Shown: piece after piece, positions 1-8,775 of the stretch
Position numbering within the stretch: position 1 is the first letter of the stretch
Layout of the letters: the number at the start of each line of letters is the position of its first letter
NCBI RefSeq assembly: GCF_003012735.1
Contig: NZ_PXYI01000002.1
Coordinates: 822,611-886,610, forward strand
Length of the DNA: 64,000 nucleotides
Direction of reading: 5' to 3'
Source: Allosphingosinicella deserti
Lineage (GTDB): Bacteria > Pseudomonadota > Alphaproteobacteria > Sphingomonadales > Sphingomonadaceae
The notes under the pieces: model-generated
Told to the model about the DNA's origin: nothing
Database searches by the model: none
What the model saw: only the letters and a program-made list of their open reading frames with translations
Program-made: the position numbers and the translations under genes

Positions 1-248
1 ACGGCCTGGAAGGCGGGATCGCTTGCCAGGCCGTCCCCGAACTGTTCGGCGAGCAAGGCGCGGACGAGGGTCTTGCGAAGCTCCTCGCGCGGCATGCCTT
101 CGGCCGCGCGAAGTGTCTGCAGCCTCGCCATCGGCGAGGGGGTCGCGGAAAGGCCCGGAGCAGCGGCCGGAGACCGGTTCTGGTTCAGGCCCCGCAGCCG
201 CTCGCGCAGCACGAGAAGGATCTGGTCGGTGGTGTTGATCCGGGTCAT
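1..248 (-). CDS. Partial hypothetical protein, cut by window edge
   Basis: This is the last visible gene of the flagellar operon. It starts with ATG at 246-248, 12 bases downstream of the TPR gene stop, and its 82 visible codons stay open to the window edge. The visible part is rich in Arg, Leu and Ala (it begins MTRINTTDQILLVLRERL) and looks helical, with no motif I recognise. Its place at the end of a co-directional flagellar operon suggests a motility-related job, but that is inference. Confidence 0.55.
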   Translation of the reverse strand, partial: MTRINTTDQILLVLRERLRGLNQNRSPAAAPGLSATPSPMARLQTLRAAEGMPREELRKTLVRALLAEQFGDGLASDPAFQA

Positions 249-260
249 CGGCGCGCTCGC

Positions 261-815
261 CTAGCGCCCGCTGCGCCCGGAAAACTGATCGAGCAGGAAG
301 CTCGTCGCCGATGCGTCTCCATTTTCGGGCGTCGGGCTCTCGGCGGCGGAGATCTGGTTCACCTGGGAGAGGATGAGCTCCATGTCTCGGTTGAGCGGCG
401 GATTCTCGCTGTTCGCTGCGATTCCTTCGCGCAGGTGCCGCTCGGCCTCCTCGAACTCGTCGCGGATCAGGCGGGTCAGCCCGGCGACGAAGTGGCGGAG
501 ATAATGGTCGTCAGGAAGGAGCGCCAACGGCCCCCAGGTCGACAAGGCGGCGGCGGCCTCGCCCGATGTGAGCTGGAAGAAGCCCAGCTGGAAGCGGGCG
601 ATCGCGAACTCCGGTGCGAGCTCGACCGCCTGGCGAAGGGCGGCGAGCGCCTCGATCGAGCGGCCGATGCCAGCGAGGATCGATCCGCGCAGGAAGTGCA
701 GCCGGGGATCCTCCGGATAGTCGGCGATCAGCCGGTCGACGGCCTGGATGTCGGAGCCGGAACCGTCCTGAAGCGCCTGGGTGAGCGCTTCCATCTGCGA
801 GTCGGGGCAAAGCAT
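261..815 (-). CDS. TPR-repeat protein in flagellar operon
   Basis: A 184-aa soluble protein. Residues about 25-130 contain helical repeats with TPR character (DPRLHFLRGSILAGIGRSIE, then ELAPEFAIARFQLGFFQL, then DEFEEAERHLREGIAANSEN), which act as protein-binding scaffolds. No signal peptide or membrane segment is seen. It follows fliA by 14 bases and precedes another operon gene. TPR proteins occur in flagellar loci as chaperones or assembly factors, but the partner here cannot be read from the sequence. Confidence 0.75.
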   Translation of the reverse strand: MLCPDSQMEALTQALQDGSGSDIQAVDRLIADYPEDPRLHFLRGSILAGIGRSIEALAALRQAVELAPEFAIARFQLGFFQLTSGEAAAALSTWGPLALLPDDHYLRHFVAGLTRLIRDEFEEAERHLREGIAANSENPPLNRDMELILSQVNQISAAESPTPENGDASATSFLLDQFSGRSGR

Positions 816-829
816 GCTGTTTCTCTTTC

Positions 830-1582
830 CTACTTTAGAGCGCCTGACCGCGCCCGCAGTCTGTCGATCGCCGAGCGATGGATTTGCGAGACGCGGCTCC
901 TGCTCAGCCCGAGCATCTGGGCGATGTGCGTGAAGCTTAGCCCGGTATCATAATGCTGGCGAATGATAAGCCGCTCGCGGTCCGGCAGGCGATCGACCTC
1001 GCGGACGAGCCTGGCCTGCATCTCCCGCCATGCAGCGCCCTCATAAGGCGTCGGACGCGGGTCCGCGCCGCTTGCCGGCGCCATCAGCCCGGTGCCTTCC
1101 AGCATCAGCCCAAGGGCGAGGCCGATGGCAAGATCCGACAGCGCGGCGAGCGGATCGGCGGGCTGGAGCGAGGCGAGCTGCGACGCGGTGAGCGATCGCG
1201 CCCGTTCGCGCTCGAGCCGCCCGCGTTGCGTCATCTGCGCATCGACCTCGGTCATCCGCCCGACCCCGTCGGCGATCGCCCCGACGATCCGGCGGCGGGC
1301 ATAAGCGGTGAACGGGACCCCGGTCAGCGGGTCGAACCGGTCGATCGCCTCGAGCAGGCCTTCGAAGGCGAATTGCTCGAAGTCGCTCCGGTCGACGCGC
1401 TTCGACGCACGGCGGCGGTAGCGGCTGCCGGCGATGCCGCGCGCGAACGCTGCATAGCGGTCGAACAATTCGGTCCTGCACTCGAACTGCGCCTCCAGCC
1501 TGAGCCGCCGCCACAAGGAGGCTTCCACGCGTGCGGGCCGGAGCACGAGCTCGAGCCCTGACGGGCCTCGCGCGCGGCTCAT
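830..1582 (-). CDS. fliA: Flagellar sigma-28 factor FliA
   Basis: RNA polymerase sigma factor for late flagellar genes, about 250 aa, the usual FliA length. Region 2 is visible in FEQFAFEGLLEAIDRFDP and FTAYARRRIVGAIADGVG. Region 4 with its helix-turn-helix lies near the C-terminus (LPDRERLIIRQHYDTGLS, then LGLSRSRVSQIHRSAIDRLR). I chose the ATG at 1580-1582 because it overlaps the fliP stop as ATGA; a longer reading to 1621 would run inside fliP. Two sequences resembling sigma-28 promoters precede the two giant Rhs genes in this window, so this factor may drive them as well as flagellar genes (inferred). Confidence 0.93.
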   Translation of the reverse strand: MSRARGPSGLELVLRPARVEASLWRRLRLEAQFECRTELFDRYAAFARGIAGSRYRRRASKRVDRSDFEQFAFEGLLEAIDRFDPLTGVPFTAYARRRIVGAIADGVGRMTEVDAQMTQRGRLERERARSLTASQLASLQPADPLAALSDLAIGLALGLMLEGTGLMAPASGADPRPTPYEGAAWREMQARLVREVDRLPDRERLIIRQHYDTGLSFTHIAQMLGLSRSRVSQIHRSAIDRLRARSGALK

Positions 1583-2301
1583 CCGAAGCTTCCGAGGACA
1601 CCTTCGATCACCAGCCGCCATCCGTCGATCAGCACGAACATGAGCAGTTTGACGGGAAGCGAGATCGTGCTCGGCGGCACCATCATCATGCCCAGCGACA
1701 GCAGGATGCTGGAGACGACGAGATCGATCAGCAGGAACGGCAGGAGTACGACGAAGCCGATGGTGAAGGAGACGCGCAGCTCGTTGAGCATGAAGGCCGG
1801 TGCGAGCTTGAGGATCGATACCTCTTCGGGCCGGGACGGGAGCGGCGTGTCGGAGATCGCGTAGATCGACTCGATGTCCGAATCCCGGGTCTGCGACAGC
1901 ATGAAGTCGCGGAATGGTCCGCTCCCGGCCTCCATCGCCTGCTCGACGCCGATCTGCCCGGCAAGGACCGGCTTCACGGCACGCTCGTTCACCTGTTCGA
2001 ACGTCGGCGCCATGCTGAAGGCGGTGAGGAAGAGCGCAAGGCTGAGGATGACCGCGTTTGGCGGGGTCTCCGGCATTCCGAACGCATGCCGGATCATCGC
2101 GAGCACGACGACGATGCGGATGAAGCTGGTCATGCCGATCAGGATCGCAGGGATCAGCGAGAGCGACGTCAGGACCAGTACCGTCCGCGATATGTCCGAC
2201 GTCAGCATGATCGGCGAGCCCGGCGCGGCGGCGAGGACGGGCGCTCCGCCGAGCAGGCAGGCGGCCGCGAGCGAGAGGACGGCGATGCGGCGGCGCGTCA
2301 T
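1579..2301 (-). CDS. fliP: Flagellar export gate protein FliP
   Basis: Core membrane component of the flagellar type III export gate. The 240-aa protein starts with a cleavable signal-like segment (MTRRRIAVLSLAAACLLG), then hydrophobic segments containing the FliP signature region around SFIRIVVVLAMIRHAFG and PNAVILSLALFLT, and a C-terminal pair of membrane helices (ISLPVKLLMFVLIDGWRLV). The start at 2301 overlaps the fliO stop as ATGA, and the stop overlaps the fliA start in the same way, so translation is probably coupled. Its partners FliQ, FliR, FlhA and FlhB are not in the window. Confidence 0.95.
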   Translation of the reverse strand: MTRRRIAVLSLAAACLLGGAPVLAAAPGSPIMLTSDISRTVLVLTSLSLIPAILIGMTSFIRIVVVLAMIRHAFGMPETPPNAVILSLALFLTAFSMAPTFEQVNERAVKPVLAGQIGVEQAMEAGSGPFRDFMLSQTRDSDIESIYAISDTPLPSRPEEVSILKLAPAFMLNELRVSFTIGFVVLLPFLLIDLVVSSILLSLGMMMVPPSTISLPVKLLMFVLIDGWRLVIEGVLGSFG

Positions 2302-2717
2302 GCCGGCTGCTCCGTGCCGGCGGGCGGCAATTCGGTTTCGCGCAGGATCCGGGACTGTCCCGCCGTGACCAGCAGCAGATATTCGCGGCCCTGGTTGCGG
2401 ACCAGGCAGATGTCGCCGTGCTGGCTCAGCCGGCGGGTCTCCACCACCTGGATTTCCGGCTGACGCAGGGCCAGGCGCCAGGACGGCAGGCGAATCGGGC
2501 CACCGCCGCCGCGCCTTTGCCGGAGCACAAAGATCGCCGCCGCGGCGACCCCCACCGAGACGAGGAAGCCAGCGACGATTCGGCCGAGGGAAATGTCCAG
2601 CGCCTCGCCGCGGCCGAGGCCGTTGGCCAAAGCGGGGCCGGCGCACAGCAGGAGCGCGGCGAGACCCGCCGTAGGGCCGGCCTTGTGCACGCCGAGGGGG
2701 CGCGCATGACAGGTCAT
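2298..2717 (-). CDS. fliO: Flagellar biosynthesis protein FliO
   Basis: Small membrane protein that assists FliP assembly in the export gate. The 139-aa product has a signal-like segment at about 17-31, a membrane helix at about 45-65 (RIVAGFLVSVGVAAAAIFVL), and a cytoplasmic domain with the FliO-type pattern VVETRRLSQHGDICLVRNQG. It overlaps fliN at its start and fliP at its end by ATGA. FliO is poorly conserved, so the call rests on this topology plus its fliN-fliO-fliP position. Confidence 0.85.
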   Translation of the reverse strand: MTCHARPLGVHKAGPTAGLAALLLCAGPALANGLGRGEALDISLGRIVAGFLVSVGVAAAAIFVLRQRRGGGGPIRLPSWRLALRQPEIQVVETRRLSQHGDICLVRNQGREYLLLVTAGQSRILRETELPPAGTEQPA

Positions 2718-3004
2718 TCCGCGATCTCGATCAGGCGTACGCCGAGCTTGTCGTCGACCGCCACCAGTTCGCCGGTGGCAACGACGACATTGTTGAGGCG
2801 AAGCTCAACGGGGCGGGCGAGGCCTCCGTCGAGCGGGACCACCGCATCCCGCCGAAGCGCCATCAGCTCGGCGACCGTCATGCGGACGTCGCCGACGAAG
2901 GCCTCCAGCCTCACGCCGAGGTGATCGACGAGCTTGGGATTGATCCGCGTGCTGGCGGAGGCGTCGGTCTCGGTCCGCGTTGCGGACGGATCTTTTTCGG
3001 GCAC
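2714..3004 (-). CDS. fliN: Flagellar motor switch protein FliN
   Basis: C-ring protein with one SpoA (surface presentation of antigens) domain over most of the chain. The typical pattern is visible as LGVRLEAFVGDVRMTVAELM, then LARPVELRLNNVVVATGELV and a closing LGVRLIEI. The fliM stop is at 3015, so the start must lie close by. I chose GTG at 3002-3004 (about 96 aa) because no ATG is available after the fliM stop in this frame; the ribosome binding site is weak and the start is uncertain. It overlaps fliO by ATGA. Confidence 0.88.
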   Translation of the reverse strand: MPEKDPSATRTETDASASTRINPKLVDHLGVRLEAFVGDVRMTVAELMALRRDAVVPLDGGLARPVELRLNNVVVATGELVAVDDKLGVRLIEIAE

Positions 3005-3014
3005 TGGTGGACTC

Positions 3015-3812
3015 TTATGCTGGAGAATTGAGAATCTTGAGGCCGAGGCCGGTCTCGCCTTGCTCAAGCCGGCACCGACCCGACGTCGGCACGCCGTCAA
3101 GGGCGATCGGCAACGGCGCCGCAGAGGGCGTGTCGAGCAGGACGATGTCGCCGATCGCGAGATCGGCAAGGTCGCCGAGCGTCATCTCGGACGGGCCGAG
3201 AAATGCCGAAAGGCTCACCTCCTGGCTGGCGAGCGCCCCCCCGATCGAACCCAGCGCTGGTGCGGGAAGAGTGCTTGCAGCCGCAGCCTTGATGGCACCG
3301 ACCAGCAGGTCCGTCGCGACGACGAGGACGATCGCTGCGGCGCCGTCGGTCTGGCGAAGCTCGATCTGGGAGAGGTGGCGGAAGCGCGGGCCCACGGGTT
3401 CGCCGCGGCGCCATGCGCCGGTCGCGGGGAGGCCGAACAGGCCGGAGAGGCCGCGGCAGAGATCCTCGACCGCGCGATCGACGAGTACGGCTGCCACCTT
3501 GCGATCCGACGGGGAGAGGTCCGGCGCCGTGAGTGGCCGGTCGAGCATCAGCCCGGCAATCGCGATGCGGCTTTCCTGCGACAGGATCATGGCCAGCCCC
3601 TCCTCGCGGAAGCGAGTGTCCGCATCGTCCGGCGCAGCGGAAGCCTTGCTCTCCAGTTGCCCGAAGCCGCCATCTGCATCGAAGCTGCCGCGTGAGAACC
3701 ATCTTGCGCACCAGCCAGCGAGCGTGTCGCCAAGCCGCGGCAGCAAGAGCGCACCCGTCATTGCCTGCGGGGGCAACCAGCCTGTCCAGCTCGAGATGAC
3801 CATCGCGTTCAT
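3015..3812 (-). CDS. fliM: FliM-like flagellar motor switch protein, short
   Basis: A 265-aa protein at the FliM position, directly before fliN. The C-terminal part (about 190-260) looks like a SpoA domain (LGDLADLAIGDIVLLDTP, then a short strand-rich end GLGLKILNS). The central part is only weakly FliM-like. FliM is usually about 320-350 aa and starts with a CheY-binding LSQxEIDxL motif. Here the N-terminus reads MNAMVISSWTGWLPPQ and has no such motif, so phospho-CheY binding through the standard site is unlikely. The call depends on position plus the C-terminal domain. Confidence 0.72.
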   Translation of the reverse strand: MNAMVISSWTGWLPPQAMTGALLLPRLGDTLAGWCARWFSRGSFDADGGFGQLESKASAAPDDADTRFREEGLAMILSQESRIAIAGLMLDRPLTAPDLSPSDRKVAAVLVDRAVEDLCRGLSGLFGLPATGAWRRGEPVGPRFRHLSQIELRQTDGAAAIVLVVATDLLVGAIKAAAASTLPAPALGSIGGALASQEVSLSAFLGPSEMTLGDLADLAIGDIVLLDTPSAAPLPIALDGVPTSGRCRLEQGETGLGLKILNSPA

Positions 3813-3823
3813 CGGTCCGTGCC

Positions 3824-5014
3824 TCAGCCCTGGCCCCGGATGCCGAACAGCTGCTGGATCATGTCGTTGGACGCGCTGACGATCTGCGACGAGGCCTGGA
3901 ATCCGCGCTGGATGAGGATCAGCTCGCCGAACTCCTTGGCAAGATCGACGTTCGACGCCTCGAGCCGTCGCGAGACGACACGGCCGACCCGCTCGTCATC
4001 GCTGGCGAGGAGGGTGGGCTGGTCGGCGCCGTTGTTGACGAACAGGCCGCCGCTACGCTGCTCGAGCTTCTGAGGCTCGCGGAACTGGGCGATCGCCACG
4101 GCCGCCAGCGACTTCTTGTCGCCGTTGGAATAGCCGAGCTCGATCTGTCCCTTGTCGTTGACGGTGACCGTGGCCAGCGTGCCGGCACCGCGTCCGTCGA
4201 CGGACGCCGCGCGCAGCGATTGCACCGTTCCCGCCGAGAAGGAGGTGACGCTGCCGCTGAAATCAAGCGCGACGGAAAGGTCGTCCTTCGCGAAGGTCAG
4301 GCTCGACGTGGTCGGGTCGACGGTGCCGCCGACACTGAACTTGAGCACCTGCGTTCCGATCACCGTGCCCTTGGCGTCGGTGATCGTGACGTCCCACTCG
4401 CGGGGGCCCCGCGCGGATTTTTCGTCGAACTGGACCTTCCAGACATGTTGGCCGCCGCCGGCATCGTAGACCTTGACGTCGTTGATCGTGAAGCTCGTAT
4501 CGGTCGCTCCGGACGTCTCGCCGGTATAGGAAAGATTGCCGTCGAATTTGACCTTCGTGGTCTTCGTCGGGGGACTGGTCCGCGCATTGTCGATCGACAG
4601 GCTGACCGGGCGCCCCTCGGTATCGAGCATCGCCAGCCGATAGTCGGTGCCGGCAAGCACGATATGCCCGTCGCGATTGGCCTCGAAGCTTCCGGTCCGC
4701 GTATAGAGGATGCGGTCGCCATCCACCAGCATCATGAACCCGTTGCCGTCGACGGCGAGGTCGAGGTCGCGCTCGGTCTGCCGCAACTCGCCCTGGCGCA
4801 TGTCGACCCTGGGATCGCCGACGCTGACGCCGTTGCCGCCATTCCCGCCGGCGTTCGAGCCGTCCTGCGGGTTCAGCGCATAGAGATCGGTGAAGGAGAC
4901 CGTCGAGCCCTTGAATCCCGACGAGTTCATGTTGGCGACATTGTTGCTGACCTGCTGGAGTCCGCGCGAATAGGCGGTCATGCCGCTCAGGCCCACATAG
5001 ATCGATCCGAACAT
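3824..5014 (-). CDS. flgE: Flagellar hook protein FlgE
   Basis: Hook subunit, 396 aa. The N-terminal rod-type signature is clear (MFGSIYVGLSGMTAYSRGLQ, then NVANMNSSGFKG), as is the C-terminal flagellar basal-body signature (SNVDLAKEFGELILIQRGFQ). Both ends form the coiled-coil D0 region of axial proteins. Length and the strand-rich centre fit a hook rather than a rod protein, and flgD lies immediately upstream in the transcript (2-base gap). It is exported by the flagellar type III apparatus. Confidence 0.93.
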   Translation of the reverse strand: MFGSIYVGLSGMTAYSRGLQQVSNNVANMNSSGFKGSTVSFTDLYALNPQDGSNAGGNGGNGVSVGDPRVDMRQGELRQTERDLDLAVDGNGFMMLVDGDRILYTRTGSFEANRDGHIVLAGTDYRLAMLDTEGRPVSLSIDNARTSPPTKTTKVKFDGNLSYTGETSGATDTSFTINDVKVYDAGGGQHVWKVQFDEKSARGPREWDVTITDAKGTVIGTQVLKFSVGGTVDPTTSSLTFAKDDLSVALDFSGSVTSFSAGTVQSLRAASVDGRGAGTLATVTVNDKGQIELGYSNGDKKSLAAVAIAQFREPQKLEQRSGGLFVNNGADQPTLLASDDERVGRVVSRRLEASNVDLAKEFGELILIQRGFQASSQIVSASNDMIQQLFGIRGQG

Positions 5015-5016
5015 CG

Positions 5017-5466
5017 TCAGTTACCTTCCCTGATTTGCGAGATGCTGCCCATCGCGATGTTGCTGATCGTCTGGTTGTCGCTGGTCTTGATGGTGAGGCG
5101 GGCATCGCCATTGTCGAAGGCGATGCCGGTGACCTTGCCGGTCACCACGGCCGTCCCGGCCGGAATGTCGACGGTGCGGCCGAGCAGGCTGGTGGCCTGG
5201 AGCGCTCCCTGGGCGGAGACGAGCTGCGACAGGCGATCGTTCGTGCTCTGGCCCTGCTGGATCTGCGAGAACTGGCCGAGCTGCGAGACGAACTGGAAAT
5301 TGTCCATCGGCTTCAGCGGGTCCTGGTAGGTCAGCTGGGTCAGGATGATCTTGAGCAACGCATCGAAGCTGAGCCCGAATGCGCTGCTGGCAGTGTCCTG
5401 GACGGTCGCCGTCGGCGCAGCCGCCGTCGACGATCCTCCGATCGGACTTGTCGGATCTATCTGCAC
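5017..5466 (-). CDS. flgD: Hook capping protein FlgD
   Basis: Scaffold that caps the growing hook. The 149-aa product carries the FlgD N-terminal signature (LLKIILTQLTYQDPLKPMDN followed by FVSQLGQFSQIQQ). The C-terminal part (VDIPAGTAVVTGKVTGIAF) corresponds to the start of the FlgD tudor-like fold and is short. FlgD is often 200 aa or more, so this is a minimal form. It sits between fliK and flgE, as in many flagellar operons. Confidence 0.93.
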   Translation of the reverse strand: MQIDPTSPIGGSSTAAAPTATVQDTASSAFGLSFDALLKIILTQLTYQDPLKPMDNFQFVSQLGQFSQIQQGQSTNDRLSQLVSAQGALQATSLLGRTVDIPAGTAVVTGKVTGIAFDNGDARLTIKTSDNQTISNIAMGSISQIREGN

Positions 5467-5467
5467 C

Positions 5468-6358
5468 TTAGTCTGTCCCCTTGCCCGAGCCGGTCTCTGG
5501 ACCAGGCTCTCCGTTCAGCCGAAATTCCGCGATATCGAGGCCATGCCGCGCGAGCAGGGCGGCGACCTCGCCGCGCAGCCTGGCGCGCGCGCTGCGCTCG
5601 AGATGGGCGGCGCGAAGGACCACCTCCACCCCGCTCTCGCCCGACCCCACCAGAAGCTGGAAGGGCAGGGCGCTTGTCTGTTCTGCCTCAGGTTCGGCCG
5701 GAGACTGGCTTGCCGCCTCGGCCTGCTCGACGTCGTCCTGCACGTCCGATGCCGGCGCTTCCGCCGGCGGTGCCGACGGATCGAACGCCGCCTCGAGCAT
5801 CTTGCCGGACGAAACCGTGCCGCTGCCCGGGTCGGGCTCGGCCGGGTGCGACGGCACCGGCCGGGCCGATCGTGCGAAAGTCGGTTCGATTCCGGCGCCT
5901 GTCGGCGCAAGAGCATCAATCGCCCACTCACCGGCCCCGCCGCTCGCGGCAGGCGGCAGGGGAGGTGCGTGGTACGTTCCGTGCGTACTGGGCGGCCCGG
6001 CCGTCGCCGCAGGGGCCGTTTCCGCGGCTTCCGACGCGCCGCGAGCGTCGCGGGGAGGCGGGACTGGCGCGGCGGCGAAGAAGCCGTGGGCGTTGAAGAC
6101 CTCGGCGAAATCCTGCTCCGAGCCTCCTGCCGGGCCAGCGGGATCCCGGTCGGGATCTCCCAGCGCCACGGATTGCTCCGGGATCGCCTGTGCCCGAGAC
6201 CCGTCGCCTTGCCCGATCGGGTTCTGCCGGGAGCGGGAAAGCCGGTCATAAAGGGCCTGGAAGCGTTCCGCGCGGTCCTGCGGCGCGGCCTCGGGAGCGG
6301 GACGCGCCGGCGCCTGCCGATGATCTTGCGGGCGCGGCCCGATGAACGGTGACATCAT
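5468..6358 (-). CDS. fliK: Hook-length control protein FliK
   Basis: About 296 aa. A long Pro/Ala-rich low-complexity N-terminal and central region (about 1-215) is followed by a compact C-terminal domain (FQLLVGSGESGVEVVLRAAH, then RLRGEVAALLARHGLDIAEF) resembling the FliK substrate-switch domain. This architecture fits the molecular ruler that sets hook length. I chose the ATG at 6356-6358, which overlaps the fliJ stop as ATGA. FliK is poorly conserved, so position between fliJ and flgD carries weight. Confidence 0.8.
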   Translation of the reverse strand: MMSPFIGPRPQDHRQAPARPAPEAAPQDRAERFQALYDRLSRSRQNPIGQGDGSRAQAIPEQSVALGDPDRDPAGPAGGSEQDFAEVFNAHGFFAAAPVPPPRDARGASEAAETAPAATAGPPSTHGTYHAPPLPPAASGGAGEWAIDALAPTGAGIEPTFARSARPVPSHPAEPDPGSGTVSSGKMLEAAFDPSAPPAEAPASDVQDDVEQAEAASQSPAEPEAEQTSALPFQLLVGSGESGVEVVLRAAHLERSARARLRGEVAALLARHGLDIAEFRLNGEPGPETGSGKGTD

Positions 6359-6804
6359 GGCCGCATCGCCTCGAAGGTGGTTCGATCCTCGAGCGCCGAA
6401 AGCCGCATTTCCTCGGCACGCCGCGCCATCGATCTGTGGAGGTCCCTGAGGCTCGCACCGGTGCGGCGCGCCTGCGCGTCCAGCAGGCGCCAGGCACTCT
6501 CCCGCTCGTCGGTTTCGCTCGTGGCAGCAGCGGCCTCCGCCTCCGCGCCCTCGGCGCGGCCCTCGGCGTCGACGGCGCGTGCACCGAGCGCCATGCCGAG
6601 CTCGGGGGAGAAGGTCCTGCCGCTCACGTGGCGCAACCATTCGCGATGCTCCGACTCGGCGACGTCACGCGCCTGCGCCGCCATGTCGCGCGCAGCCTCT
6701 TCTGCATTGCGGGCGGCGCGGAGCGCGACCTCCGCGGACGTGCGCTGGACCTGCTCGACCGCGGCGATGCGGCGCAAGGCGGCGAGCTTGCTGCGGTCAC
6801 GCAT
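6355..6804 (-). CDS. fliJ: Flagellar export chaperone FliJ-like
   Basis: A 149-aa Ala/Glu/Arg-rich protein predicted to be almost entirely coiled coil (MRDRSKLAALRRIAAVEQVQ and AEGRAEGAEAEAAAATSETD), matching the architecture of FliJ, the coiled-coil stalk of the FliI ATPase ring. The start at 6804 lies 8 bases inside the end of fliI. No membrane segment is present. Sequence identity to FliJ cannot be judged by eye, so the call is from fold type, size and the fliH-fliI-fliJ order. Confidence 0.78.
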   Translation of the reverse strand: MRDRSKLAALRRIAAVEQVQRTSAEVALRAARNAEEAARDMAAQARDVAESEHREWLRHVSGRTFSPELGMALGARAVDAEGRAEGAEAEAAAATSETDERESAWRLLDAQARRTGASLRDLHRSMARRAEEMRLSALEDRTTFEAMRP

Positions 6805-8122
6805 GGGCCGCTCCGCGGGTCGCGAGAGTCGAGAGGGCGCGCACCGTGTCGGCGAGCACGACCGCCTCGCTCGCGGACTGGCGCAGGAAAGCCTCGGCCT
6901 CGGGGCGCGCCGCAATGGCCCGGTCGAGCGGGACATTGGTGCCCGGCTTGTAGACGCCGCTGTCGATCATCACCCGGCTCTCCTCGTACAGCCCGAGCAT
7001 CGCGCAGACCTGGCGCATTGCCTTCGCATGGGTGGGCGCGACCAGCCTCTCGGCACCGCGGCTGACGCTGCGGGGGACATCGATTGCCGGGAAATGGGCC
7101 TGTTCGGCGAGGGTCCGCGAGAGGATGACATGGCCGTCGAGGAGCGATTTCATGACTTCGACGATGGGATCGTCGACATCGTCCGTTTCGCTGAGCACGG
7201 TCATGATCGCGCTGATCGCTCCGCCCGAGGCGAGCGCTCCGCAGCGTTCCACGATCCGCGGCAGCGCCGCGAATACGTTCGGGGTGTAGGCGCGCAGGGT
7301 CGGCGGCGCGCCGGCGGCGAGCCCGATCTCGCGCAGGGCCATCGCCAGCCGGGTGACCGAATCGATCATCAGCAGGACATGCTCGCCCTTGGCGCGCCAA
7401 TGCTCCGCCAGGCACAAGGCATAATTGACCGACCGTGCGCGCATTGCCGCGCTCTCATCGGACGTCGCCGCGACCACGGTGAACCGCGCTTTGTCGGCAC
7501 GGGACTCGATCGATCGCCAGAAAGCCTCGACCTCCCGTCCACGTTCCCCGACCATGCAGACGATGCAGCGGTCGCACTCCACCTGGCGCGCGAGCTGTTC
7601 GGCAAGGCTGGTCTTTCCGACCCCGGCCGCGGCGAACAGGCCGATCCGCTGGCCCTCGCCGAGCGTCAGCAATCCGTCGATCGCACGAAGTCCGGTGTTG
7701 AGAATGCGGCTCGGGGCCGCCCGCTCGAGCGGCCGGGGCACGCGACCGCCGAGCGGCACCACCGCCTCGAACGCCACGGGAGCGCCGCCGTCGAGCGGAC
7801 GGCCGAGCGCGTCGACCACGCGGCCGGAATAGGCGTCGCCGACGGGTGCGCCGTCACCCCCGCGGCGGGCGACGACCCGTGCGCCGAGCGCGACCGAGGC
7901 CTGACGGTCGAAGGGAACGAGCAGAATCCGGCTCTCGTCGACCGCGACCACTTCCGATGCGACCGCCCGGGCGCCGCCGTCGCATTCGATGTCGCAGAGC
8001 GATCCGAGCACCGCCGCCGGTCCGTTCGATTCGACGAGGCCTTCGCCGAGCCGCCGAACGCGTCCGTATGGAATCGCCGTCTCGGCGGACCGGAGGCGCG
8101 ACAGGAAGGAGTGCACGCTCAT
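6797..8122 (-). CDS. fliI: Flagellum-specific ATPase FliI
   Basis: ATPase of the flagellar type III export apparatus, 441 aa. The Walker A motif is AAAGVGKT at residues 164-171 and Walker B is VLLMID at 249-254. Family features such as VGERGREVEAF and the C-terminal LYEESRVMIDSGVYKPGTN region are present. The start at 8122 (MSVHSFLSRL) overlaps the fliH stop as ATGA. It works with FliH and FliJ, encoded on either side, to engage substrates at the export gate. Confidence 0.96.
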   Translation of the reverse strand: MSVHSFLSRLRSAETAIPYGRVRRLGEGLVESNGPAAVLGSLCDIECDGGARAVASEVVAVDESRILLVPFDRQASVALGARVVARRGGDGAPVGDAYSGRVVDALGRPLDGGAPVAFEAVVPLGGRVPRPLERAAPSRILNTGLRAIDGLLTLGEGQRIGLFAAAGVGKTSLAEQLARQVECDRCIVCMVGERGREVEAFWRSIESRADKARFTVVAATSDESAAMRARSVNYALCLAEHWRAKGEHVLLMIDSVTRLAMALREIGLAAGAPPTLRAYTPNVFAALPRIVERCGALASGGAISAIMTVLSETDDVDDPIVEVMKSLLDGHVILSRTLAEQAHFPAIDVPRSVSRGAERLVAPTHAKAMRQVCAMLGLYEESRVMIDSGVYKPGTNVPLDRAIAARPEAEAFLRQSASEAVVLADTVRALSTLATRGAAHA

Positions 8123-8775
8123 GCTCCGGCCGTATCCCCGACCAGCGCGTCGAGCTCGGCGCGAAGCAGGGACCATTGGGTCCGGGGGCCGATATCGACA
8201 TGCCCCAGCTTAAGGTCGATCCGGCATTCGCCCGCGGAAAGCGCGGAATCCCTGCGGATCGGCGCGTTCGCCCCCGCCTCTTCAAGCCTGCGGGCCTCGT
8301 CCTCGTCGAAGTCGTCCGCGCTCACATGAATTGCGAGCACGGCCTCTCGCCCGAGCATCGCCAGATGTCGTGTCAGCGCGCGCTGCACGAGCTCCGCCTC
8401 CATCGCCGCCGGACCAAGCAGCTTCTCGAGCGCCTCGCGCGCGAGCGCTGCCGCGAGCCCGTCCAGCTCTGCCAGCTTCTCGCGCCAGAGCTGCAAAGCC
8501 TTGTCGCCGGTAGCCCGGAGCGTTGCACTGCGCGCCTTGTCGTCCTTCTCGGCCGCACGCAGTCCCTCGATGCGCGCCTCTTCGCGTGCCTTGGCGACCG
8601 CCGATTGCTGGGCCTGGGCTGCGGCCTTGAGAGCCTCCTGGAGCGCTGCGACTTCCTTGCGCAGCGAAGCGAGCTCGTCGTCCCGAGGGTCGTGCCTGGG
8701 CGGCGGCGGCGCCGCCGCGAAGGGCTGGGCAGCCAGCATCGCCGCATCCGCCTTGATGACCGGGCGTGCGCTCAT
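8119..8775 (-). CDS. fliH: Flagellar assembly protein FliH
   Basis: Regulator and tether of FliI, 218 aa. Residues about 33-110 form an Ala/Glu/Lys-rich coiled coil (ELASLRKEVAALQEALKAAA). The C-terminal half carries the FliH/SctL-type domain (LAIHVSADDFDEDEARRLEE, then ECRIDLKLGHVDIGPRTQWS). It overlaps fliI by ATGA at its end and the upstream unknown gene by ATGA at its start. Confidence 0.9.
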   Translation of the reverse strand: MSARPVIKADAAMLAAQPFAAAPPPPRHDPRDDELASLRKEVAALQEALKAAAQAQQSAVAKAREEARIEGLRAAEKDDKARSATLRATGDKALQLWREKLAELDGLAAALAREALEKLLGPAAMEAELVQRALTRHLAMLGREAVLAIHVSADDFDEDEARRLEEAGANAPIRRDSALSAGECRIDLKLGHVDIGPRTQWSLLRAELDALVGDTAGA